Part shown: piece by piece, positions 49,550-59,737 of the stretch
How the letters are laid out: each line of letters opens with the position of its first letter
Numbering within the stretch: position 1 is the stretch's first letter
From: Lacimicrobium alkaliphilum
Lineage (GTDB): Bacteria; Pseudomonadota; Gammaproteobacteria; Enterobacterales; Alteromonadaceae
Length of the DNA stretch: 64,000 bases
Assembly (NCBI RefSeq): GCF_002591895.1
Contig: NZ_NISX01000001.1
Location: 375,540-439,539, forward strand
Reading direction: 5' to 3'
The notes under the pieces: generated by a model
Databases searched by the model: none
Told to the model about the DNA's origin: nothing
What the model saw: only the letters and a program-made list of their open reading frames with translations
Program-made: the position numbers and the translations under genes

Positions 49550-49849
49550 TTAGCGCATTTCCAGGATCTCGACACCCACCACATAACTTGAATCATTGCC
49601 AGGTTCACAGCGTACCACTTTAGCTTTAGCATTAAGTGACGGGATCTGGCTGTTGGTCGACTCAAGTAAAGCCTGTACCACAGTGCCCAGTTCAATAGAC
49701 TCATCGACCTCGAACGACATTCCGGTGGCACTGAGGTCTTTACAAATAGCAGAGACACTTCTGCTCGATTCATCATCCGTTATCACCAGCTCGCAGGTGC
49801 TGTTTACCATCATGCGGAAAAAATCCCGCTTATCGTCATAGCCAAGCAT
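49550..49849 (-). CDS. PilZ domain protein (c-di-GMP binding)
   Basis: A single PilZ domain is visible: RxxxR in DKRDFFRMMVN and the DxSxxG-type motif in KDLSATGMSFEV, both needed for c-di-GMP binding. The frame is open from 50020. The ATG at 49849 has AAGGGG 8 bases upstream and starts just before the domain (99 residues); the ATG at 49885 with AAAGG is the alternative. It follows hrpA by 30-66 bp and may be read from the same mRNA. It may control motility or adhesion, but the target is unknown. Confidence 0.82.
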   Translation of the reverse strand: MLGYDDKRDFFRMMVNSTCELVITDDESSRSVSAICKDLSATGMSFEVDESIELGTVVQALLESTNSQIPSLNAKAKVVRCEPGNDSSYVVGVEILEMR

Positions 49850-49914
49850 AAACTGTCCCCTTCGGTTCACCTTTTGGTGGTACATGACCTTTATATTGTG
49901 CTGGCCTGATGTTG

Positions 49915-52900
49915 TCAATGACACTGCTGCAGATGATTTAAAATACGCTTCTGAGAAATGGGATAAGCCGTACCCAATTGCTGAGCAAAGAATGAAACCC
50001 GTAACTCCTGGATCATCCATTTCACGTCCTGCAATGATTCGGGCACTGGCTGCCCCTGGGGCACCTTTTTCAGACTGGTATGCCAGGCAGTCTCAACCTT
50101 TTCAATCACCAGCTGATGCTGCCTGTCTCTGGCCGGATCGATACTGAGCTTTTCCAGCCGCTTGGCGATAGCCTGCAAATAACGATTCCAGTCATCCAGG
50201 CGGGCAACTCCCACATCCGTCACAAAACCCGGATAAACCAGTTCATCCAGATTGGCTTTAATGTCACCCGTGGCGCTGATCATGTTAAGAGGAATATTCC
50301 CCTTGAGCTTTTTATGTACCTGATGAGCGGTGGTCAGGCCTTTCTCCACTTTAACCGCGATATCCAGCACCAGAGGATTAAGGTCACTGGCGACTTTCTT
50401 TTGCAATTCAGCAAACTGTTCCGGAGTTCTTATGTTTTCAGGCTCAGCTCCGATTAGCGCATCCATGGCAGCATAAATACAATCCATTATCAGTGCCTGC
50501 ACCTGACCAAATGGATTAAAATATAAGCCCAGCTTGGCTTTGTTGGGCAATTTCTGTTGCAGGTATTTTACCGGCGATGGCAGGTTTAACAGTAGCAAGC
50601 GCTTTAAACCTTGTTGGTGGGCCTGAGCCGAAAGCCAGGGCTGGTCAAAGAGTTTGACCGACACAGAATCTTTATCATCACACAGCGCCGGATACGCTTT
50701 TACCTGGTAATTGCCCTGCCCTGATACAAACTCTTTGGGTAACTGGCCTACAGACCACTGAGTCAGGCCGCTTTTCTCCAGTTTAGGCGTAGCCGCCTTT
50801 TTCAGCGTTGCCTTAACTTTGCCCTGTAGCTGTTGTTTTAACAGGTTGAGATCTTTGTTTTCTGCCAGCACCCGGTCTTTTTCATCCACTACCTTAAAGT
50901 GCATCTGTAAATGAGCAGGTAAGCTTTGCCAGGGCCACTCCTGTTCCGCCACTTCCACCCCTGTCATTTTTTTCAGAGCCTCACTCAGTGCCTGTGTAAA
51001 TGAGTTCTCTGAGGGTGTTATACGTTGTATACAGGCTGCAGCATAATCGGGTGCGGGCACGAAGTTTCGCCGCAGACGCTTGGGTAACGCCCGGATCAAG
51101 GTGGTGATCAGTTCCTCTCTTAAACCCGGCACATGCCAGTCGAATCCTTTGTTAGCCACCTGATTGAGCAGCGGTAACGGGATCTGAACGCTGACACCAT
51201 CATCGGGGTCTTTGGGATCAAAATGATAAACCAATGGCAATCTGAGGTTCCCCTGCTGCCAGTGATCAGGATAATCCAGCGCACTAACGTGGTCGGTATC
51301 CTGCTGCATCAGTTCCTGCAGCTGGAATTTCAGTGAGTCCTTGTCCTGCTGGGTTGCCCACCATTTACGAAACCCCGCTTCAGTACAGATATCCTGCGGC
51401 AACCTCTGCTGATAAAAGGCAACCAGATGCTCTTCATCCACCAGAATATCCCTGCGCCTGGATTTAGCTTCCAGCTCCTCAACCTGTTCCACTAGTTGCT
51501 GATTGTGGGTCAGAAACGCCTGATTAAGCTTAGTATCCAGATTCACCAGCGCTTCGCGGATAAAAATATCGCGGCTGGTGGCAGGATCCAGACGACTATA
51601 ATTAACCCGCCTGTCGCGCACAATATCGAGGCCAAACAGCGTTACCCGCTCGAGCGCCATAACAGCACCCTGCTTCTTCGACCAGTATGGCTCCGAGTAG
51701 TGAGACTTACTCAGGTGTGACGCCAGCTGCTCCAGCCAGGTTGGATCGATTTTCGCCACATCACGGGCAAAAAGCCTTGAGGTTTCCACCAGTTCAGCCG
51801 CCATAACCCATTTATGCGCGGCCCTGGCAACTCCCGAACCCGGAAAAATCATAAAACGACTGTTGCGGGCACCCAGATACTCCCGCTCTTTATCTTTAAA
51901 GCCAATATGAGAAAGAAGGCCGCTGGCAATTGCCTGATGAATCGCATCCCCGGCAGCCTCTTGTGTATTGACACGAAATCCCAGCTCCACTATGCCCTGC
52001 TTTAGCTGGCTGACAATATCCTGCCACTCTCTGAGCCTCAGATAATTAAGAAAATGGCTCTTACACCATTTGCGAAACTGGTTATTGGTGAGTTGTTGCT
52101 GTTCAGCCCTGAATGCACGCCAAAGCTTAAGGTAAGAGATAAAATCGGATTCCTTGTCAGCAAACTGGCTATGGGCTTCATCGGCGGCCTGGCGTTTATC
52201 ATGAGGTCGTTCACGGGGATCCTGAATGGATAAACCTGCGGCGATAATAATCACCTCATGCAAAGCATTCAGTGACGCCGCCTCAACCAACATGCGAGCA
52301 TATCTGGGATCAACAGGAAGCCGGGCAACCTGGCGTCCCAGCGTTGTAAGCTTTGTTGCGTTTTTTGCCGAGTTAACCGCTCCCAGCTCATGTAACAACC
52401 TGAATCCATCTTTGATATGCCTGCCATCAGGTGCCTGCAAAAACGGGAAGGCTTCGATGTTACCCAGGCCCAGTGACAGCATCTGCAGAATGACCGAAGC
52501 CAGATTGGTTCGTAAAATCTCAGGGTCGGTAAACTCAGATCGCGAGCTGTAATCCTCTTCGGAATACAGGCGAATACAAATGCCCTCCGACACCCGGCCA
52601 CAACGCCCGGCTCGCTGATTCGCGGAGGCCTGGGATATTGGCTCGATGGGCAGGCGTTGTACTTTGCTTCGGAAACTGTAGCGAGACAGGCGGGCAAAAC
52701 CCGGATCGATCACATATTTTATCCCCGGCACCGTTAACGAGGTTTCTGCAACGTTGGTGGCTAAAACAATGCGCCTGCCACTGTGTGGCGCAAAAATACG
52801 GTTTTGCTCCGCATTAGACAGGCGGGAATACAGTGGAAGAATCTCCGTATTTCGCCACTGCTGGCGCTTTAAACCTTCAGCCGTATCGCGGATATCCCGT

Positions 52901-53757
52901 TCTCCGGATAAAAACACCAGAATATCCCCGGCACTTTCCCGTGACAGTTCGTTCACGGCATCGATGATCGCATCCAGTTGATCCTGGTCTTTGTCTTCGG
53001 CCTCGTTCAATGGCCGGTAACGCACTTCTACCGGATAAGTCCGGCCACTGACGGAAATGACCGGCGCATCGCCAAAATGACTGGCGAAACGCTCAGGATC
53101 AATCGTGGCGCTGGTAATAATAAGCTTTAAATCAGGCCGTTTAGGCAATAACTGCTTGAGGTAGCCCAGAATAAAATCGATGTTCAGACTGCGCTCGTGG
53201 GCTTCATCGATAATGATGGTGTCATACTGGTTCAAAAAGCGATCTTTTTGAATCTCGGCCAGCAAAATACCATCTGTCATCAGCTTAATATAACTTTTGT
53301 CACTTACCTGATCCGTAAAGCGCACTTTGTAGCCAACCGTTGAACCCAGCTCGCTGTTGAGCTCATCAGCGATACGGTTAGCAACGGTGCGGGCGGCCAG
53401 GCGCCGGGGCTGTGTGTGGCCGATAAGACCGGCTATACCGCGCCCCAGTTGCAGACAGATTTTAGGAATCTGTGTGGTTTTCCCTGAACCGGTCTCACCC
53501 GCAATGATGACCACCTGATTTTCATCGATCGCTTTAGCTATCTCATCCCTGCATTGAGTTACCGGAAGATCCGGATAGTCAATCTCCGGTTTTTGTTGCT
53601 CCCGGCTATACCGGCGGGATTCTGAGGCCTGTATGCGTGTTTCAAGACTCTGAAGTCTCTGTGGATCCTTGGTGGCTTTTTTCAATGCCATACGCAGTGC
53701 ATGACGTTCTGACGTCATGCACTGTTCAATACGCTGCTTAAGAGTTGCAATGGACAA
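49915..53757 (-). CDS. hrpA: ATP-dependent RNA helicase HrpA (DEAH box)
   Basis: HrpA processes mRNA and rescues stalled ribosomes. The 1280-residue length is close to the E. coli protein (1300). Helicase motifs are Walker A IIAGETGSGKTTQIPKICL, DEAH in IIIDEAHERSLNIDFIL, SAT in LIITSATIDPERFASHF and motif VI QRAGRCGRVSEGICIRLY. These are followed by the HA2/OB region and the long DUF3418 C-terminal domain. It is followed by the PilZ gene. Confidence 0.97.
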   Translation of the reverse strand: MSIATLKQRIEQCMTSERHALRMALKKATKDPQRLQSLETRIQASESRRYSREQQKPEIDYPDLPVTQCRDEIAKAIDENQVVIIAGETGSGKTTQIPKICLQLGRGIAGLIGHTQPRRLAARTVANRIADELNSELGSTVGYKVRFTDQVSDKSYIKLMTDGILLAEIQKDRFLNQYDTIIIDEAHERSLNIDFILGYLKQLLPKRPDLKLIITSATIDPERFASHFGDAPVISVSGRTYPVEVRYRPLNEAEDKDQDQLDAIIDAVNELSRESAGDILVFLSGERDIRDTAEGLKRQQWRNTEILPLYSRLSNAEQNRIFAPHSGRRIVLATNVAETSLTVPGIKYVIDPGFARLSRYSFRSKVQRLPIEPISQASANQRAGRCGRVSEGICIRLYSEEDYSSRSEFTDPEILRTNLASVILQMLSLGLGNIEAFPFLQAPDGRHIKDGFRLLHELGAVNSAKNATKLTTLGRQVARLPVDPRYARMLVEAASLNALHEVIIIAAGLSIQDPRERPHDKRQAADEAHSQFADKESDFISYLKLWRAFRAEQQQLTNNQFRKWCKSHFLNYLRLREWQDIVSQLKQGIVELGFRVNTQEAAGDAIHQAIASGLLSHIGFKDKEREYLGARNSRFMIFPGSGVARAAHKWVMAAELVETSRLFARDVAKIDPTWLEQLASHLSKSHYSEPYWSKKQGAVMALERVTLFGLDIVRDRRVNYSRLDPATSRDIFIREALVNLDTKLNQAFLTHNQQLVEQVEELEAKSRRRDILVDEEHLVAFYQQRLPQDICTEAGFRKWWATQQDKDSLKFQLQELMQQDTDHVSALDYPDHWQQGNLRLPLVYHFDPKDPDDGVSVQIPLPLLNQVANKGFDWHVPGLREELITTLIRALPKRLRRNFVPAPDYAAACIQRITPSENSFTQALSEALKKMTGVEVAEQEWPWQSLPAHLQMHFKVVDEKDRVLAENKDLNLLKQQLQGKVKATLKKAATPKLEKSGLTQWSVGQLPKEFVSGQGNYQVKAYPALCDDKDSVSVKLFDQPWLSAQAHQQGLKRLLLLNLPSPVKYLQQKLPNKAKLGLYFNPFGQVQALIMDCIYAAMDALIGAEPENIRTPEQFAELQKKVASDLNPLVLDIAVKVEKGLTTAHQVHKKLKGNIPLNMISATGDIKANLDELVYPGFVTDVGVARLDDWNRYLQAIAKRLEKLSIDPARDRQHQLVIEKVETAWHTSLKKVPQGQPVPESLQDVKWMIQELRVSFFAQQLGTAYPISQKRILNHLQQCH

Positions 53758-53839
53758 TGGAAACCGCTGTGTCGTGATAAAGGCGACGATCCTAGAAGAT
53801 GGCGGCTCGGATTTCTACTGTGATTGGCGAATAATCTTG

Positions 53840-54259
53840 TTAACCCGCCCGCTTATAACCATCGTGGAGCTGAATATCCATGGCATGAAGCACCTGCGAT
53901 CGGGTAATACTGCCAAGCAAATAGCCATCGTCATCGACCACAGGATAAACCTTAGGCTTTTCATTCAGCATCTGTTGCGCCAGCTCTATTATCGACATAT
54001 AAGGCTTAATGGATAATACCCGGGGTTGCATAATATCTGACACCCGTGCCACCTGTTCACGGTAATAGCTCGATTCCAGCATTCTTGTCATACAATCCTG
54101 CTCAGACAAAAAACCCACCAGTTTACGTTGCTCATTGATAACCGGACCACCGGTCTGGTGTCCTTTGAGCAATCGTTCGACCGCGTTGGCCACGGTCATG
54201 TCCAGGCTAAAGGTTACCGGTCTGGGGTTCATATAATCACTGACTTTCAAGGATTCCAT
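53840..54259 (-). CDS. Two-CBS-domain protein
   Basis: This 139-residue protein is just two CBS motifs (YMNPRPVTFSLDMTVANAVE to LVGFLSEQDCMTRML, and IMQPRVLSIKPYMSIIELAQ to LLGSITRSQVLHAMD). Such stand-alone pairs bind adenine nucleotides and regulate partners that cannot be named here. It is a single-gene unit. Confidence 0.9.
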   Translation of the reverse strand: MESLKVSDYMNPRPVTFSLDMTVANAVERLLKGHQTGGPVINEQRKLVGFLSEQDCMTRMLESSYYREQVARVSDIMQPRVLSIKPYMSIIELAQQMLNEKPKVYPVVDDDGYLLGSITRSQVLHAMDIQLHDGYKRAG

Positions 54260-54388
54260 AGCGCTTCCTCTGTTATTTCCGAGTTTACAGTACTCTCTAT
54301 AAAGATAGACGGCGAGACCGTTTTATTCCCGCCATTTCGTCAGTTTTTTCCTGCTAAAACAATCAATAAAGCACAGAACCCTGGTCAT

Positions 54389-55414
54389 CTATTTCTGCGT
54401 GCCATAAATTCCCACCTCAAGTTGCCCTGCGGTATCGATGCTGGCTCTGTACATACCCTGGGTATTAAAGGGCTGACTAATATTTCCTTTGCTGTCAATA
54501 ACAATCACACCGCCGGTTCCTCCGGCCGGCTTAAGCACCTGATGTATCACCTCATTGGCTGCTTCTTCTGCGCTGATATTCTGATAAGCGACTCTGGCAC
54601 AGATATCAGCAGCGACATTGTAACGGATAAAATACTCGCCATGACCGGTGGCAGACACTGCACAACTTCTGTTGTCTGCAAAAGTACCGCTGCCTATTAC
54701 CGGAGAATCGCCAATCCTGCCCCAACGTTTGGCCGTCATACCGCCTGTAGAAGTCGCCGCAGCCAGGTTGCCATCTTTATCCACAGCCACCGCACCAACA
54801 GTACCAAATTTGTAATCCAGGCGCAGAGGGTCAGCCTGAGCCGTTTTATCCAGTTTCAGTGTCTTCCTTGCATCTTGTAGCTGCTCGAATCTGGCTGGTG
54901 TATCAAAGTATTGATTTTCCACTTTCTCCAACCCCAGCGTATCTGCAAAATCCTCGGCACCCTTGCCACTCAGCATAACGTGGTCGGATTGTTCCATTAC
55001 GGCTCTGGCAAGGGCGATAGGACTTTTGATCGTCTTCACTCCGGCTACCGCACCAGCCTGGCGATCTTTGCCCCACATAATTGAGGCGTCCAGTTCGTGT
55101 TCACCTTCATAGGTATAAACGGCACCCTTACCCGCGTTAAACAGTTCTGACTGTTCCATTATCTGCACCGCAGCAATAACCGCATCCATGCTGCTCGCAC
55201 CTTGTGCCAATAAGGCATGGCCCGCCTTTACAGCCTGTTCCAGTTTGGCCCTGTACAACTGCTCTTTTTCAGCACTCATACTGGCTCTGTTAATGGTGCC
55301 CGCGCCACCATGAATAGCTATGGCAAAAGGGCTCTGGGCGGGTGTTTCGGATTTGCCGTTAAAAGCAACAAACCACATGCAAATCAAGGTGCTAAGTAAG
55401 CGTTTATTGTTCAT
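54389..55414 (-). CDS. Isoaspartyl peptidase / L-asparaginase (Ntn-hydrolase type)
   Basis: This 341-residue precursor cleaves itself to expose the N-terminal Thr of the beta chain, seen in FGTVGAVAVDKDGNLAAATS. Other conserved parts are IAIHGGAGTINRASM, GKGAVYTYEGEHELDASIMW and STGGMTAKRWGRIGDSPVIG. A signal peptide (LSTLICMWFVAFNGKSETPA) sends it to the periplasm, unlike cytosolic E. coli IaaA. It removes isoaspartyl residues from dipeptides or deamidates asparagine. Confidence 0.93.
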   Translation of the reverse strand: MNNKRLLSTLICMWFVAFNGKSETPAQSPFAIAIHGGAGTINRASMSAEKEQLYRAKLEQAVKAGHALLAQGASSMDAVIAAVQIMEQSELFNAGKGAVYTYEGEHELDASIMWGKDRQAGAVAGVKTIKSPIALARAVMEQSDHVMLSGKGAEDFADTLGLEKVENQYFDTPARFEQLQDARKTLKLDKTAQADPLRLDYKFGTVGAVAVDKDGNLAAATSTGGMTAKRWGRIGDSPVIGSGTFADNRSCAVSATGHGEYFIRYNVAADICARVAYQNISAEEAANEVIHQVLKPAGGTGGVIVIDSKGNISQPFNTQGMYRASIDTAGQLEVGIYGTQK

Positions 55415-55565
55415 TTTAGTTCTCCTGTCATTTTGTGCAGATTAGCATAATACCCACTGGTCTGAAGCATTACTCAGGCCAAAGCGGATGAAATGCGCAT
55501 TGTCTCCTCAGTGGATTATAATCAAAGGGCTATAACGCTTGAGTTTAGCGCGCTGATTTGCTCTG

Positions 55566-57032
55566 ATGCAGAGCATAAATCACAACCCATGGAACGCGAC
55601 ATTGACTGAACCGTCTCTTTTCTGGCACGACTATGAGACCTGGGGTGCCAATCCCGTCAAAGATCCGGCCGCTCAATTTGCCGGCATCCGGACCGACCTT
55701 GAGCTGAATATAATCGGCAAGCCGGTCAATTTTTATTGCCAGATTCCCAGCGATTATCTGCCTCAGCCACAGGCCAGCCTGATTACCGGTATTACACCAC
55801 AGCAATCATTACGGGACGGCATGGTCGAATCCGAATTTGCCACCAAGGTACACGAGATACTCTCCCATCCCGGTACCTGTGCGGTGGGTTACAACAGCAT
55901 TCGCTTCGATGACGAGGTTACGCGTAACCTTTTTTACCGCAATTTTTATGATCCGTACGCCCGTGAATGGCAACAGGGTAACAGTCGCTGGGATATTATT
56001 GATATGGTCAGGGCCTGCTATGCACTGAGGCCCGAGGGTATCAATTGGCCAACCGACGATAATGGCGTGCCCAGCTTTCGTCTGGAACGATTAAGTGAGG
56101 CAAATAACATCTCGCATCAGGATGCCCATGATGCCATGTCTGATGTTTACGCCACTATCGGCATGGCAAAATTAGTCAAAGAAAAGCAACCTAAGCTCTA
56201 TGAGTTCCTGTTTAGCCTGCGGTTGAAAAAAGAAGTTGCCAAACTCATTGACTGGCAACATAAAACCCCGCTGGTGCATATTTCATCCAAACTTCCCGCA
56301 AAGAATGGGTGTTGCACATGGGTGGTTCCGGTTTGCCCCCACCCCAGCAATAAAAATGCCTTCATCGCCCTGAATCTGGCTCTGGATCCGGCACCCTTGT
56401 TTGATTTACCGGCACATGAGCTCAGGGAGAAACTCTATACCCCGCAGGCACTGCTGGAAGAAAATGAACAGCGGCTGCCGATTAAACTGATTCATATTAA
56501 CAAATGCCCTGTGCTTGCCCCGGCAAAATCACTGACACAGGAAAACGCTGAACGTCTGGGAATCGATCGGTCCGTCTGTTTAACTAACCTGGAAAAAATA
56601 AAAGCACAGACCGGGCTCGAACAAAAATTACAGGATATATTTGATACGCCCAGAGAAGCGACGCAACGGGACGCGGATCATGCATTGTATACAGGTGGAT
56701 TCTTATCCGCTGCGGACAAGAGTAAAGCTGAACAACTCCATCAATGCCACCCGGAGCAATTGGCGTCACTGGGCTGGCGATTTGATGACGACCGGCTCAA
56801 TACATTGTTATTCAGATACCGAGCCCGGAATTTTCCGGCAACACTTAACGCCGAAGAACTGGAACAGTGGCAGCGTCATCGTCAGTTCCGGTTGCTGGAC
56901 CCGGATTCTCCCGGGAGTATCAAAATGCAGGAGTTCCTGCAGGAGATCGAGCGCTTAGGAGAAGTGTATGGACAAGATGCGAACAAACTGGCAATTTTGC
57001 GCGCACTGTATCAATATGCACAGAATATTTAA
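55566..57032 (+). CDS. sbcB: Exodeoxyribonuclease I
   Basis: ExoI degrades single-stranded DNA 3' to 5' in recombination and mismatch repair. The 488-residue protein (E. coli 475) has the DEDDh residues: DxE in SLFWHDYETWGANPVKD, GYNSIRFDDEVTRNLFY, and HDAMSDVYATIGMAKLV near the end of the nuclease domain. SH3-like and C-terminal extension domains follow. The start at 55566 has no clear Shine-Dalgarno sequence; a TTG at 55602, close to the first conserved residues, is an alternative. Confidence 0.95.
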   Translation: MQSINHNPWNATLTEPSLFWHDYETWGANPVKDPAAQFAGIRTDLELNIIGKPVNFYCQIPSDYLPQPQASLITGITPQQSLRDGMVESEFATKVHEILSHPGTCAVGYNSIRFDDEVTRNLFYRNFYDPYAREWQQGNSRWDIIDMVRACYALRPEGINWPTDDNGVPSFRLERLSEANNISHQDAHDAMSDVYATIGMAKLVKEKQPKLYEFLFSLRLKKEVAKLIDWQHKTPLVHISSKLPAKNGCCTWVVPVCPHPSNKNAFIALNLALDPAPLFDLPAHELREKLYTPQALLEENEQRLPIKLIHINKCPVLAPAKSLTQENAERLGIDRSVCLTNLEKIKAQTGLEQKLQDIFDTPREATQRDADHALYTGGFLSAADKSKAEQLHQCHPEQLASLGWRFDDDRLNTLLFRYRARNFPATLNAEELEQWQRHRQFRLLDPDSPGSIKMQEFLQEIERLGEVYGQDANKLAILRALYQYAQNI

Positions 57033-57084
57033 CGTTAAGCTGTACCTGTCGATAAGATAGCATAAGGCAAAGTCAGGCTGGAGT

Positions 57085-58743
57085 ATGGACGGAGTTACCC
57101 TAACACTTGAAGACAGTGGCCTGTTTCTAAGGGTCAGAGTTGACACCAGTGAGATCAAAGGCAAGCTGAAAGCCAGCGACATGTTGCAGTTGCTGCATGA
57201 CAGCGAGCAAAAAAACTTTCTGGTGTTTGACGGTTCTTTGGTCAAAATTGAGCAGGAAGCCCACAATGCCAAAGAAAATAACAGCCACAAAATCATTGAT
57301 GAGCGCATAGCAGAAAAGCGGGACGCTGAAGTTCAGTTCTCTATGCTGGACTCGGATATGGCCGCTGAACTGGTTATGACCACTGCTCAGGGCGGCAAAA
57401 ACCCTTCAGTAAACCAACTGATTAAACTTGCACGCAAAGCCGGGATCAGAAAAGGCCTGGGTAAGAATCATCTGAAGCGCATTGTAGACAGAGCCAATAA
57501 AGAAGAACCTCCGGGCTCAGTAATACGGGAGATTGTAGCCAAAGGCCTGCCAGCGAGAAACGGCCGCCCTTCCCGTTTATCTCCTTTGGTACCCAATGCA
57601 CTGGAAAGAATATTACAGCCTCAGGAAGTAAGTAAGAGCCGTGTAGACATGCGCGATCTGGGCGATATTATCTGTGTTAAAGCGCAAACCCCGGTTTTGC
57701 AACGTTTGCCTCCCAGCGATGGGCGTAATGGTTTCACGGTTCGAGGTGAAGCTCTGACGCCGGTAGCTGGCGAGTGGCTACCGATTAAAGCTGGCAGCGG
57801 TATCACTGTCAGTCCGGATGACGATAATCTGTTACTGGCAGAAATTTCCGGCATGCCGAAGTTTCAGAATGGTGATATGTGGGTAGACGAAACCTACATC
57901 ACCAAAGGCGTCAACGTCGGTACAGGGAATATCAACTATGAAGGTGCCGTCATTGTAAACGGTGATGTTACTGAGAAAATGGTCATCATCGCCACCGGAG
58001 ACGTGACCATAAATGGTTTCGTTGAATCAGCCCAGATACAGGCCGGCGGCGATATCATTATTACCCAGGGGGCGATGGGTAAACAAAGCGACACGGATGC
58101 AGCAGAATACAACACCAAGCTGACGGCCAAAGGCAGTGTTCATGTTCAGCATGGACAGGGCCTGGATATAAGCTGTAGTGGCAATGTAACGGTGGGAAAA
58201 CAACTGGCCCACAGCCGTATTGTATGCGGCGGCAGTGTAACTGTTGGCCCGATAGATAACCCCAATGGCAATCTTTTTGGTTGCGAAATCCAATGTCAGG
58301 CTGAAATCAAAGCCGGCGTCATCGGCGCTATTTCAGGGTCTAATTTATTTATCGATTTCAGTGATGGCTATAACTTTTTGATCGAACGCAAAGATGAGTT
58401 TGAAGAACTGCTGAAGCAGTTGCAGAACAACTATTATCGCCACAAAGGCAAAGTCGATATCATCAAAAAGAAACGTATGCCCAAAGAGCTATCAGATAAA
58501 GTTAACCGGATCATGAGCTTGTATAAGGGCGAAGAAAAATTACTCGACTGGGTTACTAAAAAAACAGAAGCGCTGCGCAAGGCCAAGGACGACTATTTGC
58601 TGATAACCCGAATGCATGCAAGTAAGAAAATTCATCCGGGAGTAATATTAAAGCTGAATAATCGTACCTGGAAAGCAGACCGAGAGTATGCCAATGGTCA
58701 GGTCTATTATTTTGAGCATCAGTGGCACTTTAAGCCCGATTAG
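57085..58743 (+). CDS. DUF342 (FapA-like) protein
   Basis: This 552-residue cytosolic protein has a DUF342 beta-helix core with polymer-like repeats (YEGAVIVNGDVTEKMVIIAT, GDVTINGFVESAQIQAGGDI, SGNVTVGKQLAHSRIVCGGS). The charged helical C-terminus (about 445-520) is probably a coiled coil. The N-terminal 100 residues and the segment NGRPSRLSPLVPNALERILQ are typical of polar-flagellate gammaproteobacterial versions. FapA-like proteins are linked to flagellar regulation or cell-envelope signalling in some Vibrio, but no flagellar genes are here. Confidence 0.85.
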   Translation: MDGVTLTLEDSGLFLRVRVDTSEIKGKLKASDMLQLLHDSEQKNFLVFDGSLVKIEQEAHNAKENNSHKIIDERIAEKRDAEVQFSMLDSDMAAELVMTTAQGGKNPSVNQLIKLARKAGIRKGLGKNHLKRIVDRANKEEPPGSVIREIVAKGLPARNGRPSRLSPLVPNALERILQPQEVSKSRVDMRDLGDIICVKAQTPVLQRLPPSDGRNGFTVRGEALTPVAGEWLPIKAGSGITVSPDDDNLLLAEISGMPKFQNGDMWVDETYITKGVNVGTGNINYEGAVIVNGDVTEKMVIIATGDVTINGFVESAQIQAGGDIIITQGAMGKQSDTDAAEYNTKLTAKGSVHVQHGQGLDISCSGNVTVGKQLAHSRIVCGGSVTVGPIDNPNGNLFGCEIQCQAEIKAGVIGAISGSNLFIDFSDGYNFLIERKDEFEELLKQLQNNYYRHKGKVDIIKKKRMPKELSDKVNRIMSLYKGEEKLLDWVTKKTEALRKAKDDYLLITRMHASKKIHPGVILKLNNRTWKADREYANGQVYYFEHQWHFKPD

Positions 58744-58762
58744 CCACGGGCTATTACGAGTT

Positions 58763-59626
58763 TTATAGCCTCGCCAGTAAGCTGGAGGTGTCCCAGCGGT
58801 TGCCTCCCATCTTCTGCACATCAGCATAAAACTGATCCACTAAGGCGGTCAGTGGCAGCGTCACCCCTAACTCTCTGGCTTGCTGTAGAGCTATATCCAG
58901 ATCTTTTCGCATCCAGTCTACGGCAAAACCAAAGTCATACTCACCTTTTAACATGGTCTGATATCGATTCTGCATTTGCCAGGATTGTGCGGCGCCCTGA
59001 CCAATAACTTCGATTACAGCTTCACAATCCAGCCCGGCCTGCTGACCAAAATTGAGTGCTTCAGCCAGCCCCTGAACCACACCGGCAATACAAATTTGAT
59101 TCATCATTTTTGCCATCTGGCCGGTTCCGGCAGGGCCGAGGAGCTTACAACAACGGGAATAGGCTTCCATTGCCGGCTCAGCCTTATCAAAAACTGATGA
59201 TTCACCCCCCACCATGACAGTTAACGCGCCATTTTCCGCGCCAGCCTGGCCCCCTGACACCGGTGCGTCGAGAAAACCCACCTGACGTTCATTAGCAATT
59301 TGATGCAGCTCTTTAGCGACATTCGCCGAAGCCGTGGTATGGTCAACCAGTACCGTACCCGGACGCATTCCTGTCAACGCACCGTCGTCTCCCAGTACCA
59401 CTGATTTAAGATCATCATCATTGCCAACACAGACAAATACCAGCTCTGCATCCTCCGCCGCTTTTGCCGGGCTCTGTGCCATATCACCTGAAAAGGTTTT
59501 TACCCATTGCTCAGCTTTCGATGTAGTGCGGTTATAAACACAAACCTGATACCCTGATGACTGTAAATGCCCCGCCATGGGATACCCCATCACCCCTAAA
59601 CCGATAAACGCAACTTTTTGCCCCAT
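58763..59626 (-). CDS. NAD(P)-dependent beta-hydroxyacid dehydrogenase (3-hydroxyisobutyrate dehydrogenase family)
   Basis: This 287-residue protein has the Rossmann motif FIGLGVMGYPMAGHLQSSG, the substrate-binding DAPVSGGQAGAENGALTVMV and the catalytic Lys in GTGQMAKMMNQICIAG. The family contains 3-hydroxyisobutyrate, tartronate semialdehyde and succinic semialdehyde reductases. A link with the branched-chain catabolic operon at 18-22 kb is possible but distant. It converges with the DUF342 gene. Confidence 0.9.
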   Translation of the reverse strand: MGQKVAFIGLGVMGYPMAGHLQSSGYQVCVYNRTTSKAEQWVKTFSGDMAQSPAKAAEDAELVFVCVGNDDDLKSVVLGDDGALTGMRPGTVLVDHTTASANVAKELHQIANERQVGFLDAPVSGGQAGAENGALTVMVGGESSVFDKAEPAMEAYSRCCKLLGPAGTGQMAKMMNQICIAGVVQGLAEALNFGQQAGLDCEAVIEVIGQGAAQSWQMQNRYQTMLKGEYDFGFAVDWMRKDLDIALQQARELGVTLPLTALVDQFYADVQKMGGNRWDTSSLLARL

Positions 59627-59737
59627 GGTGTTTTCCTTATTATTTGTAACCAGCCGTTAGTACCTGAACAGTAGATTTAAATGCTATGCTGGACAACAGT
59701 TTAATCTGTATTGACCACTATAATTCAGGTAACAATT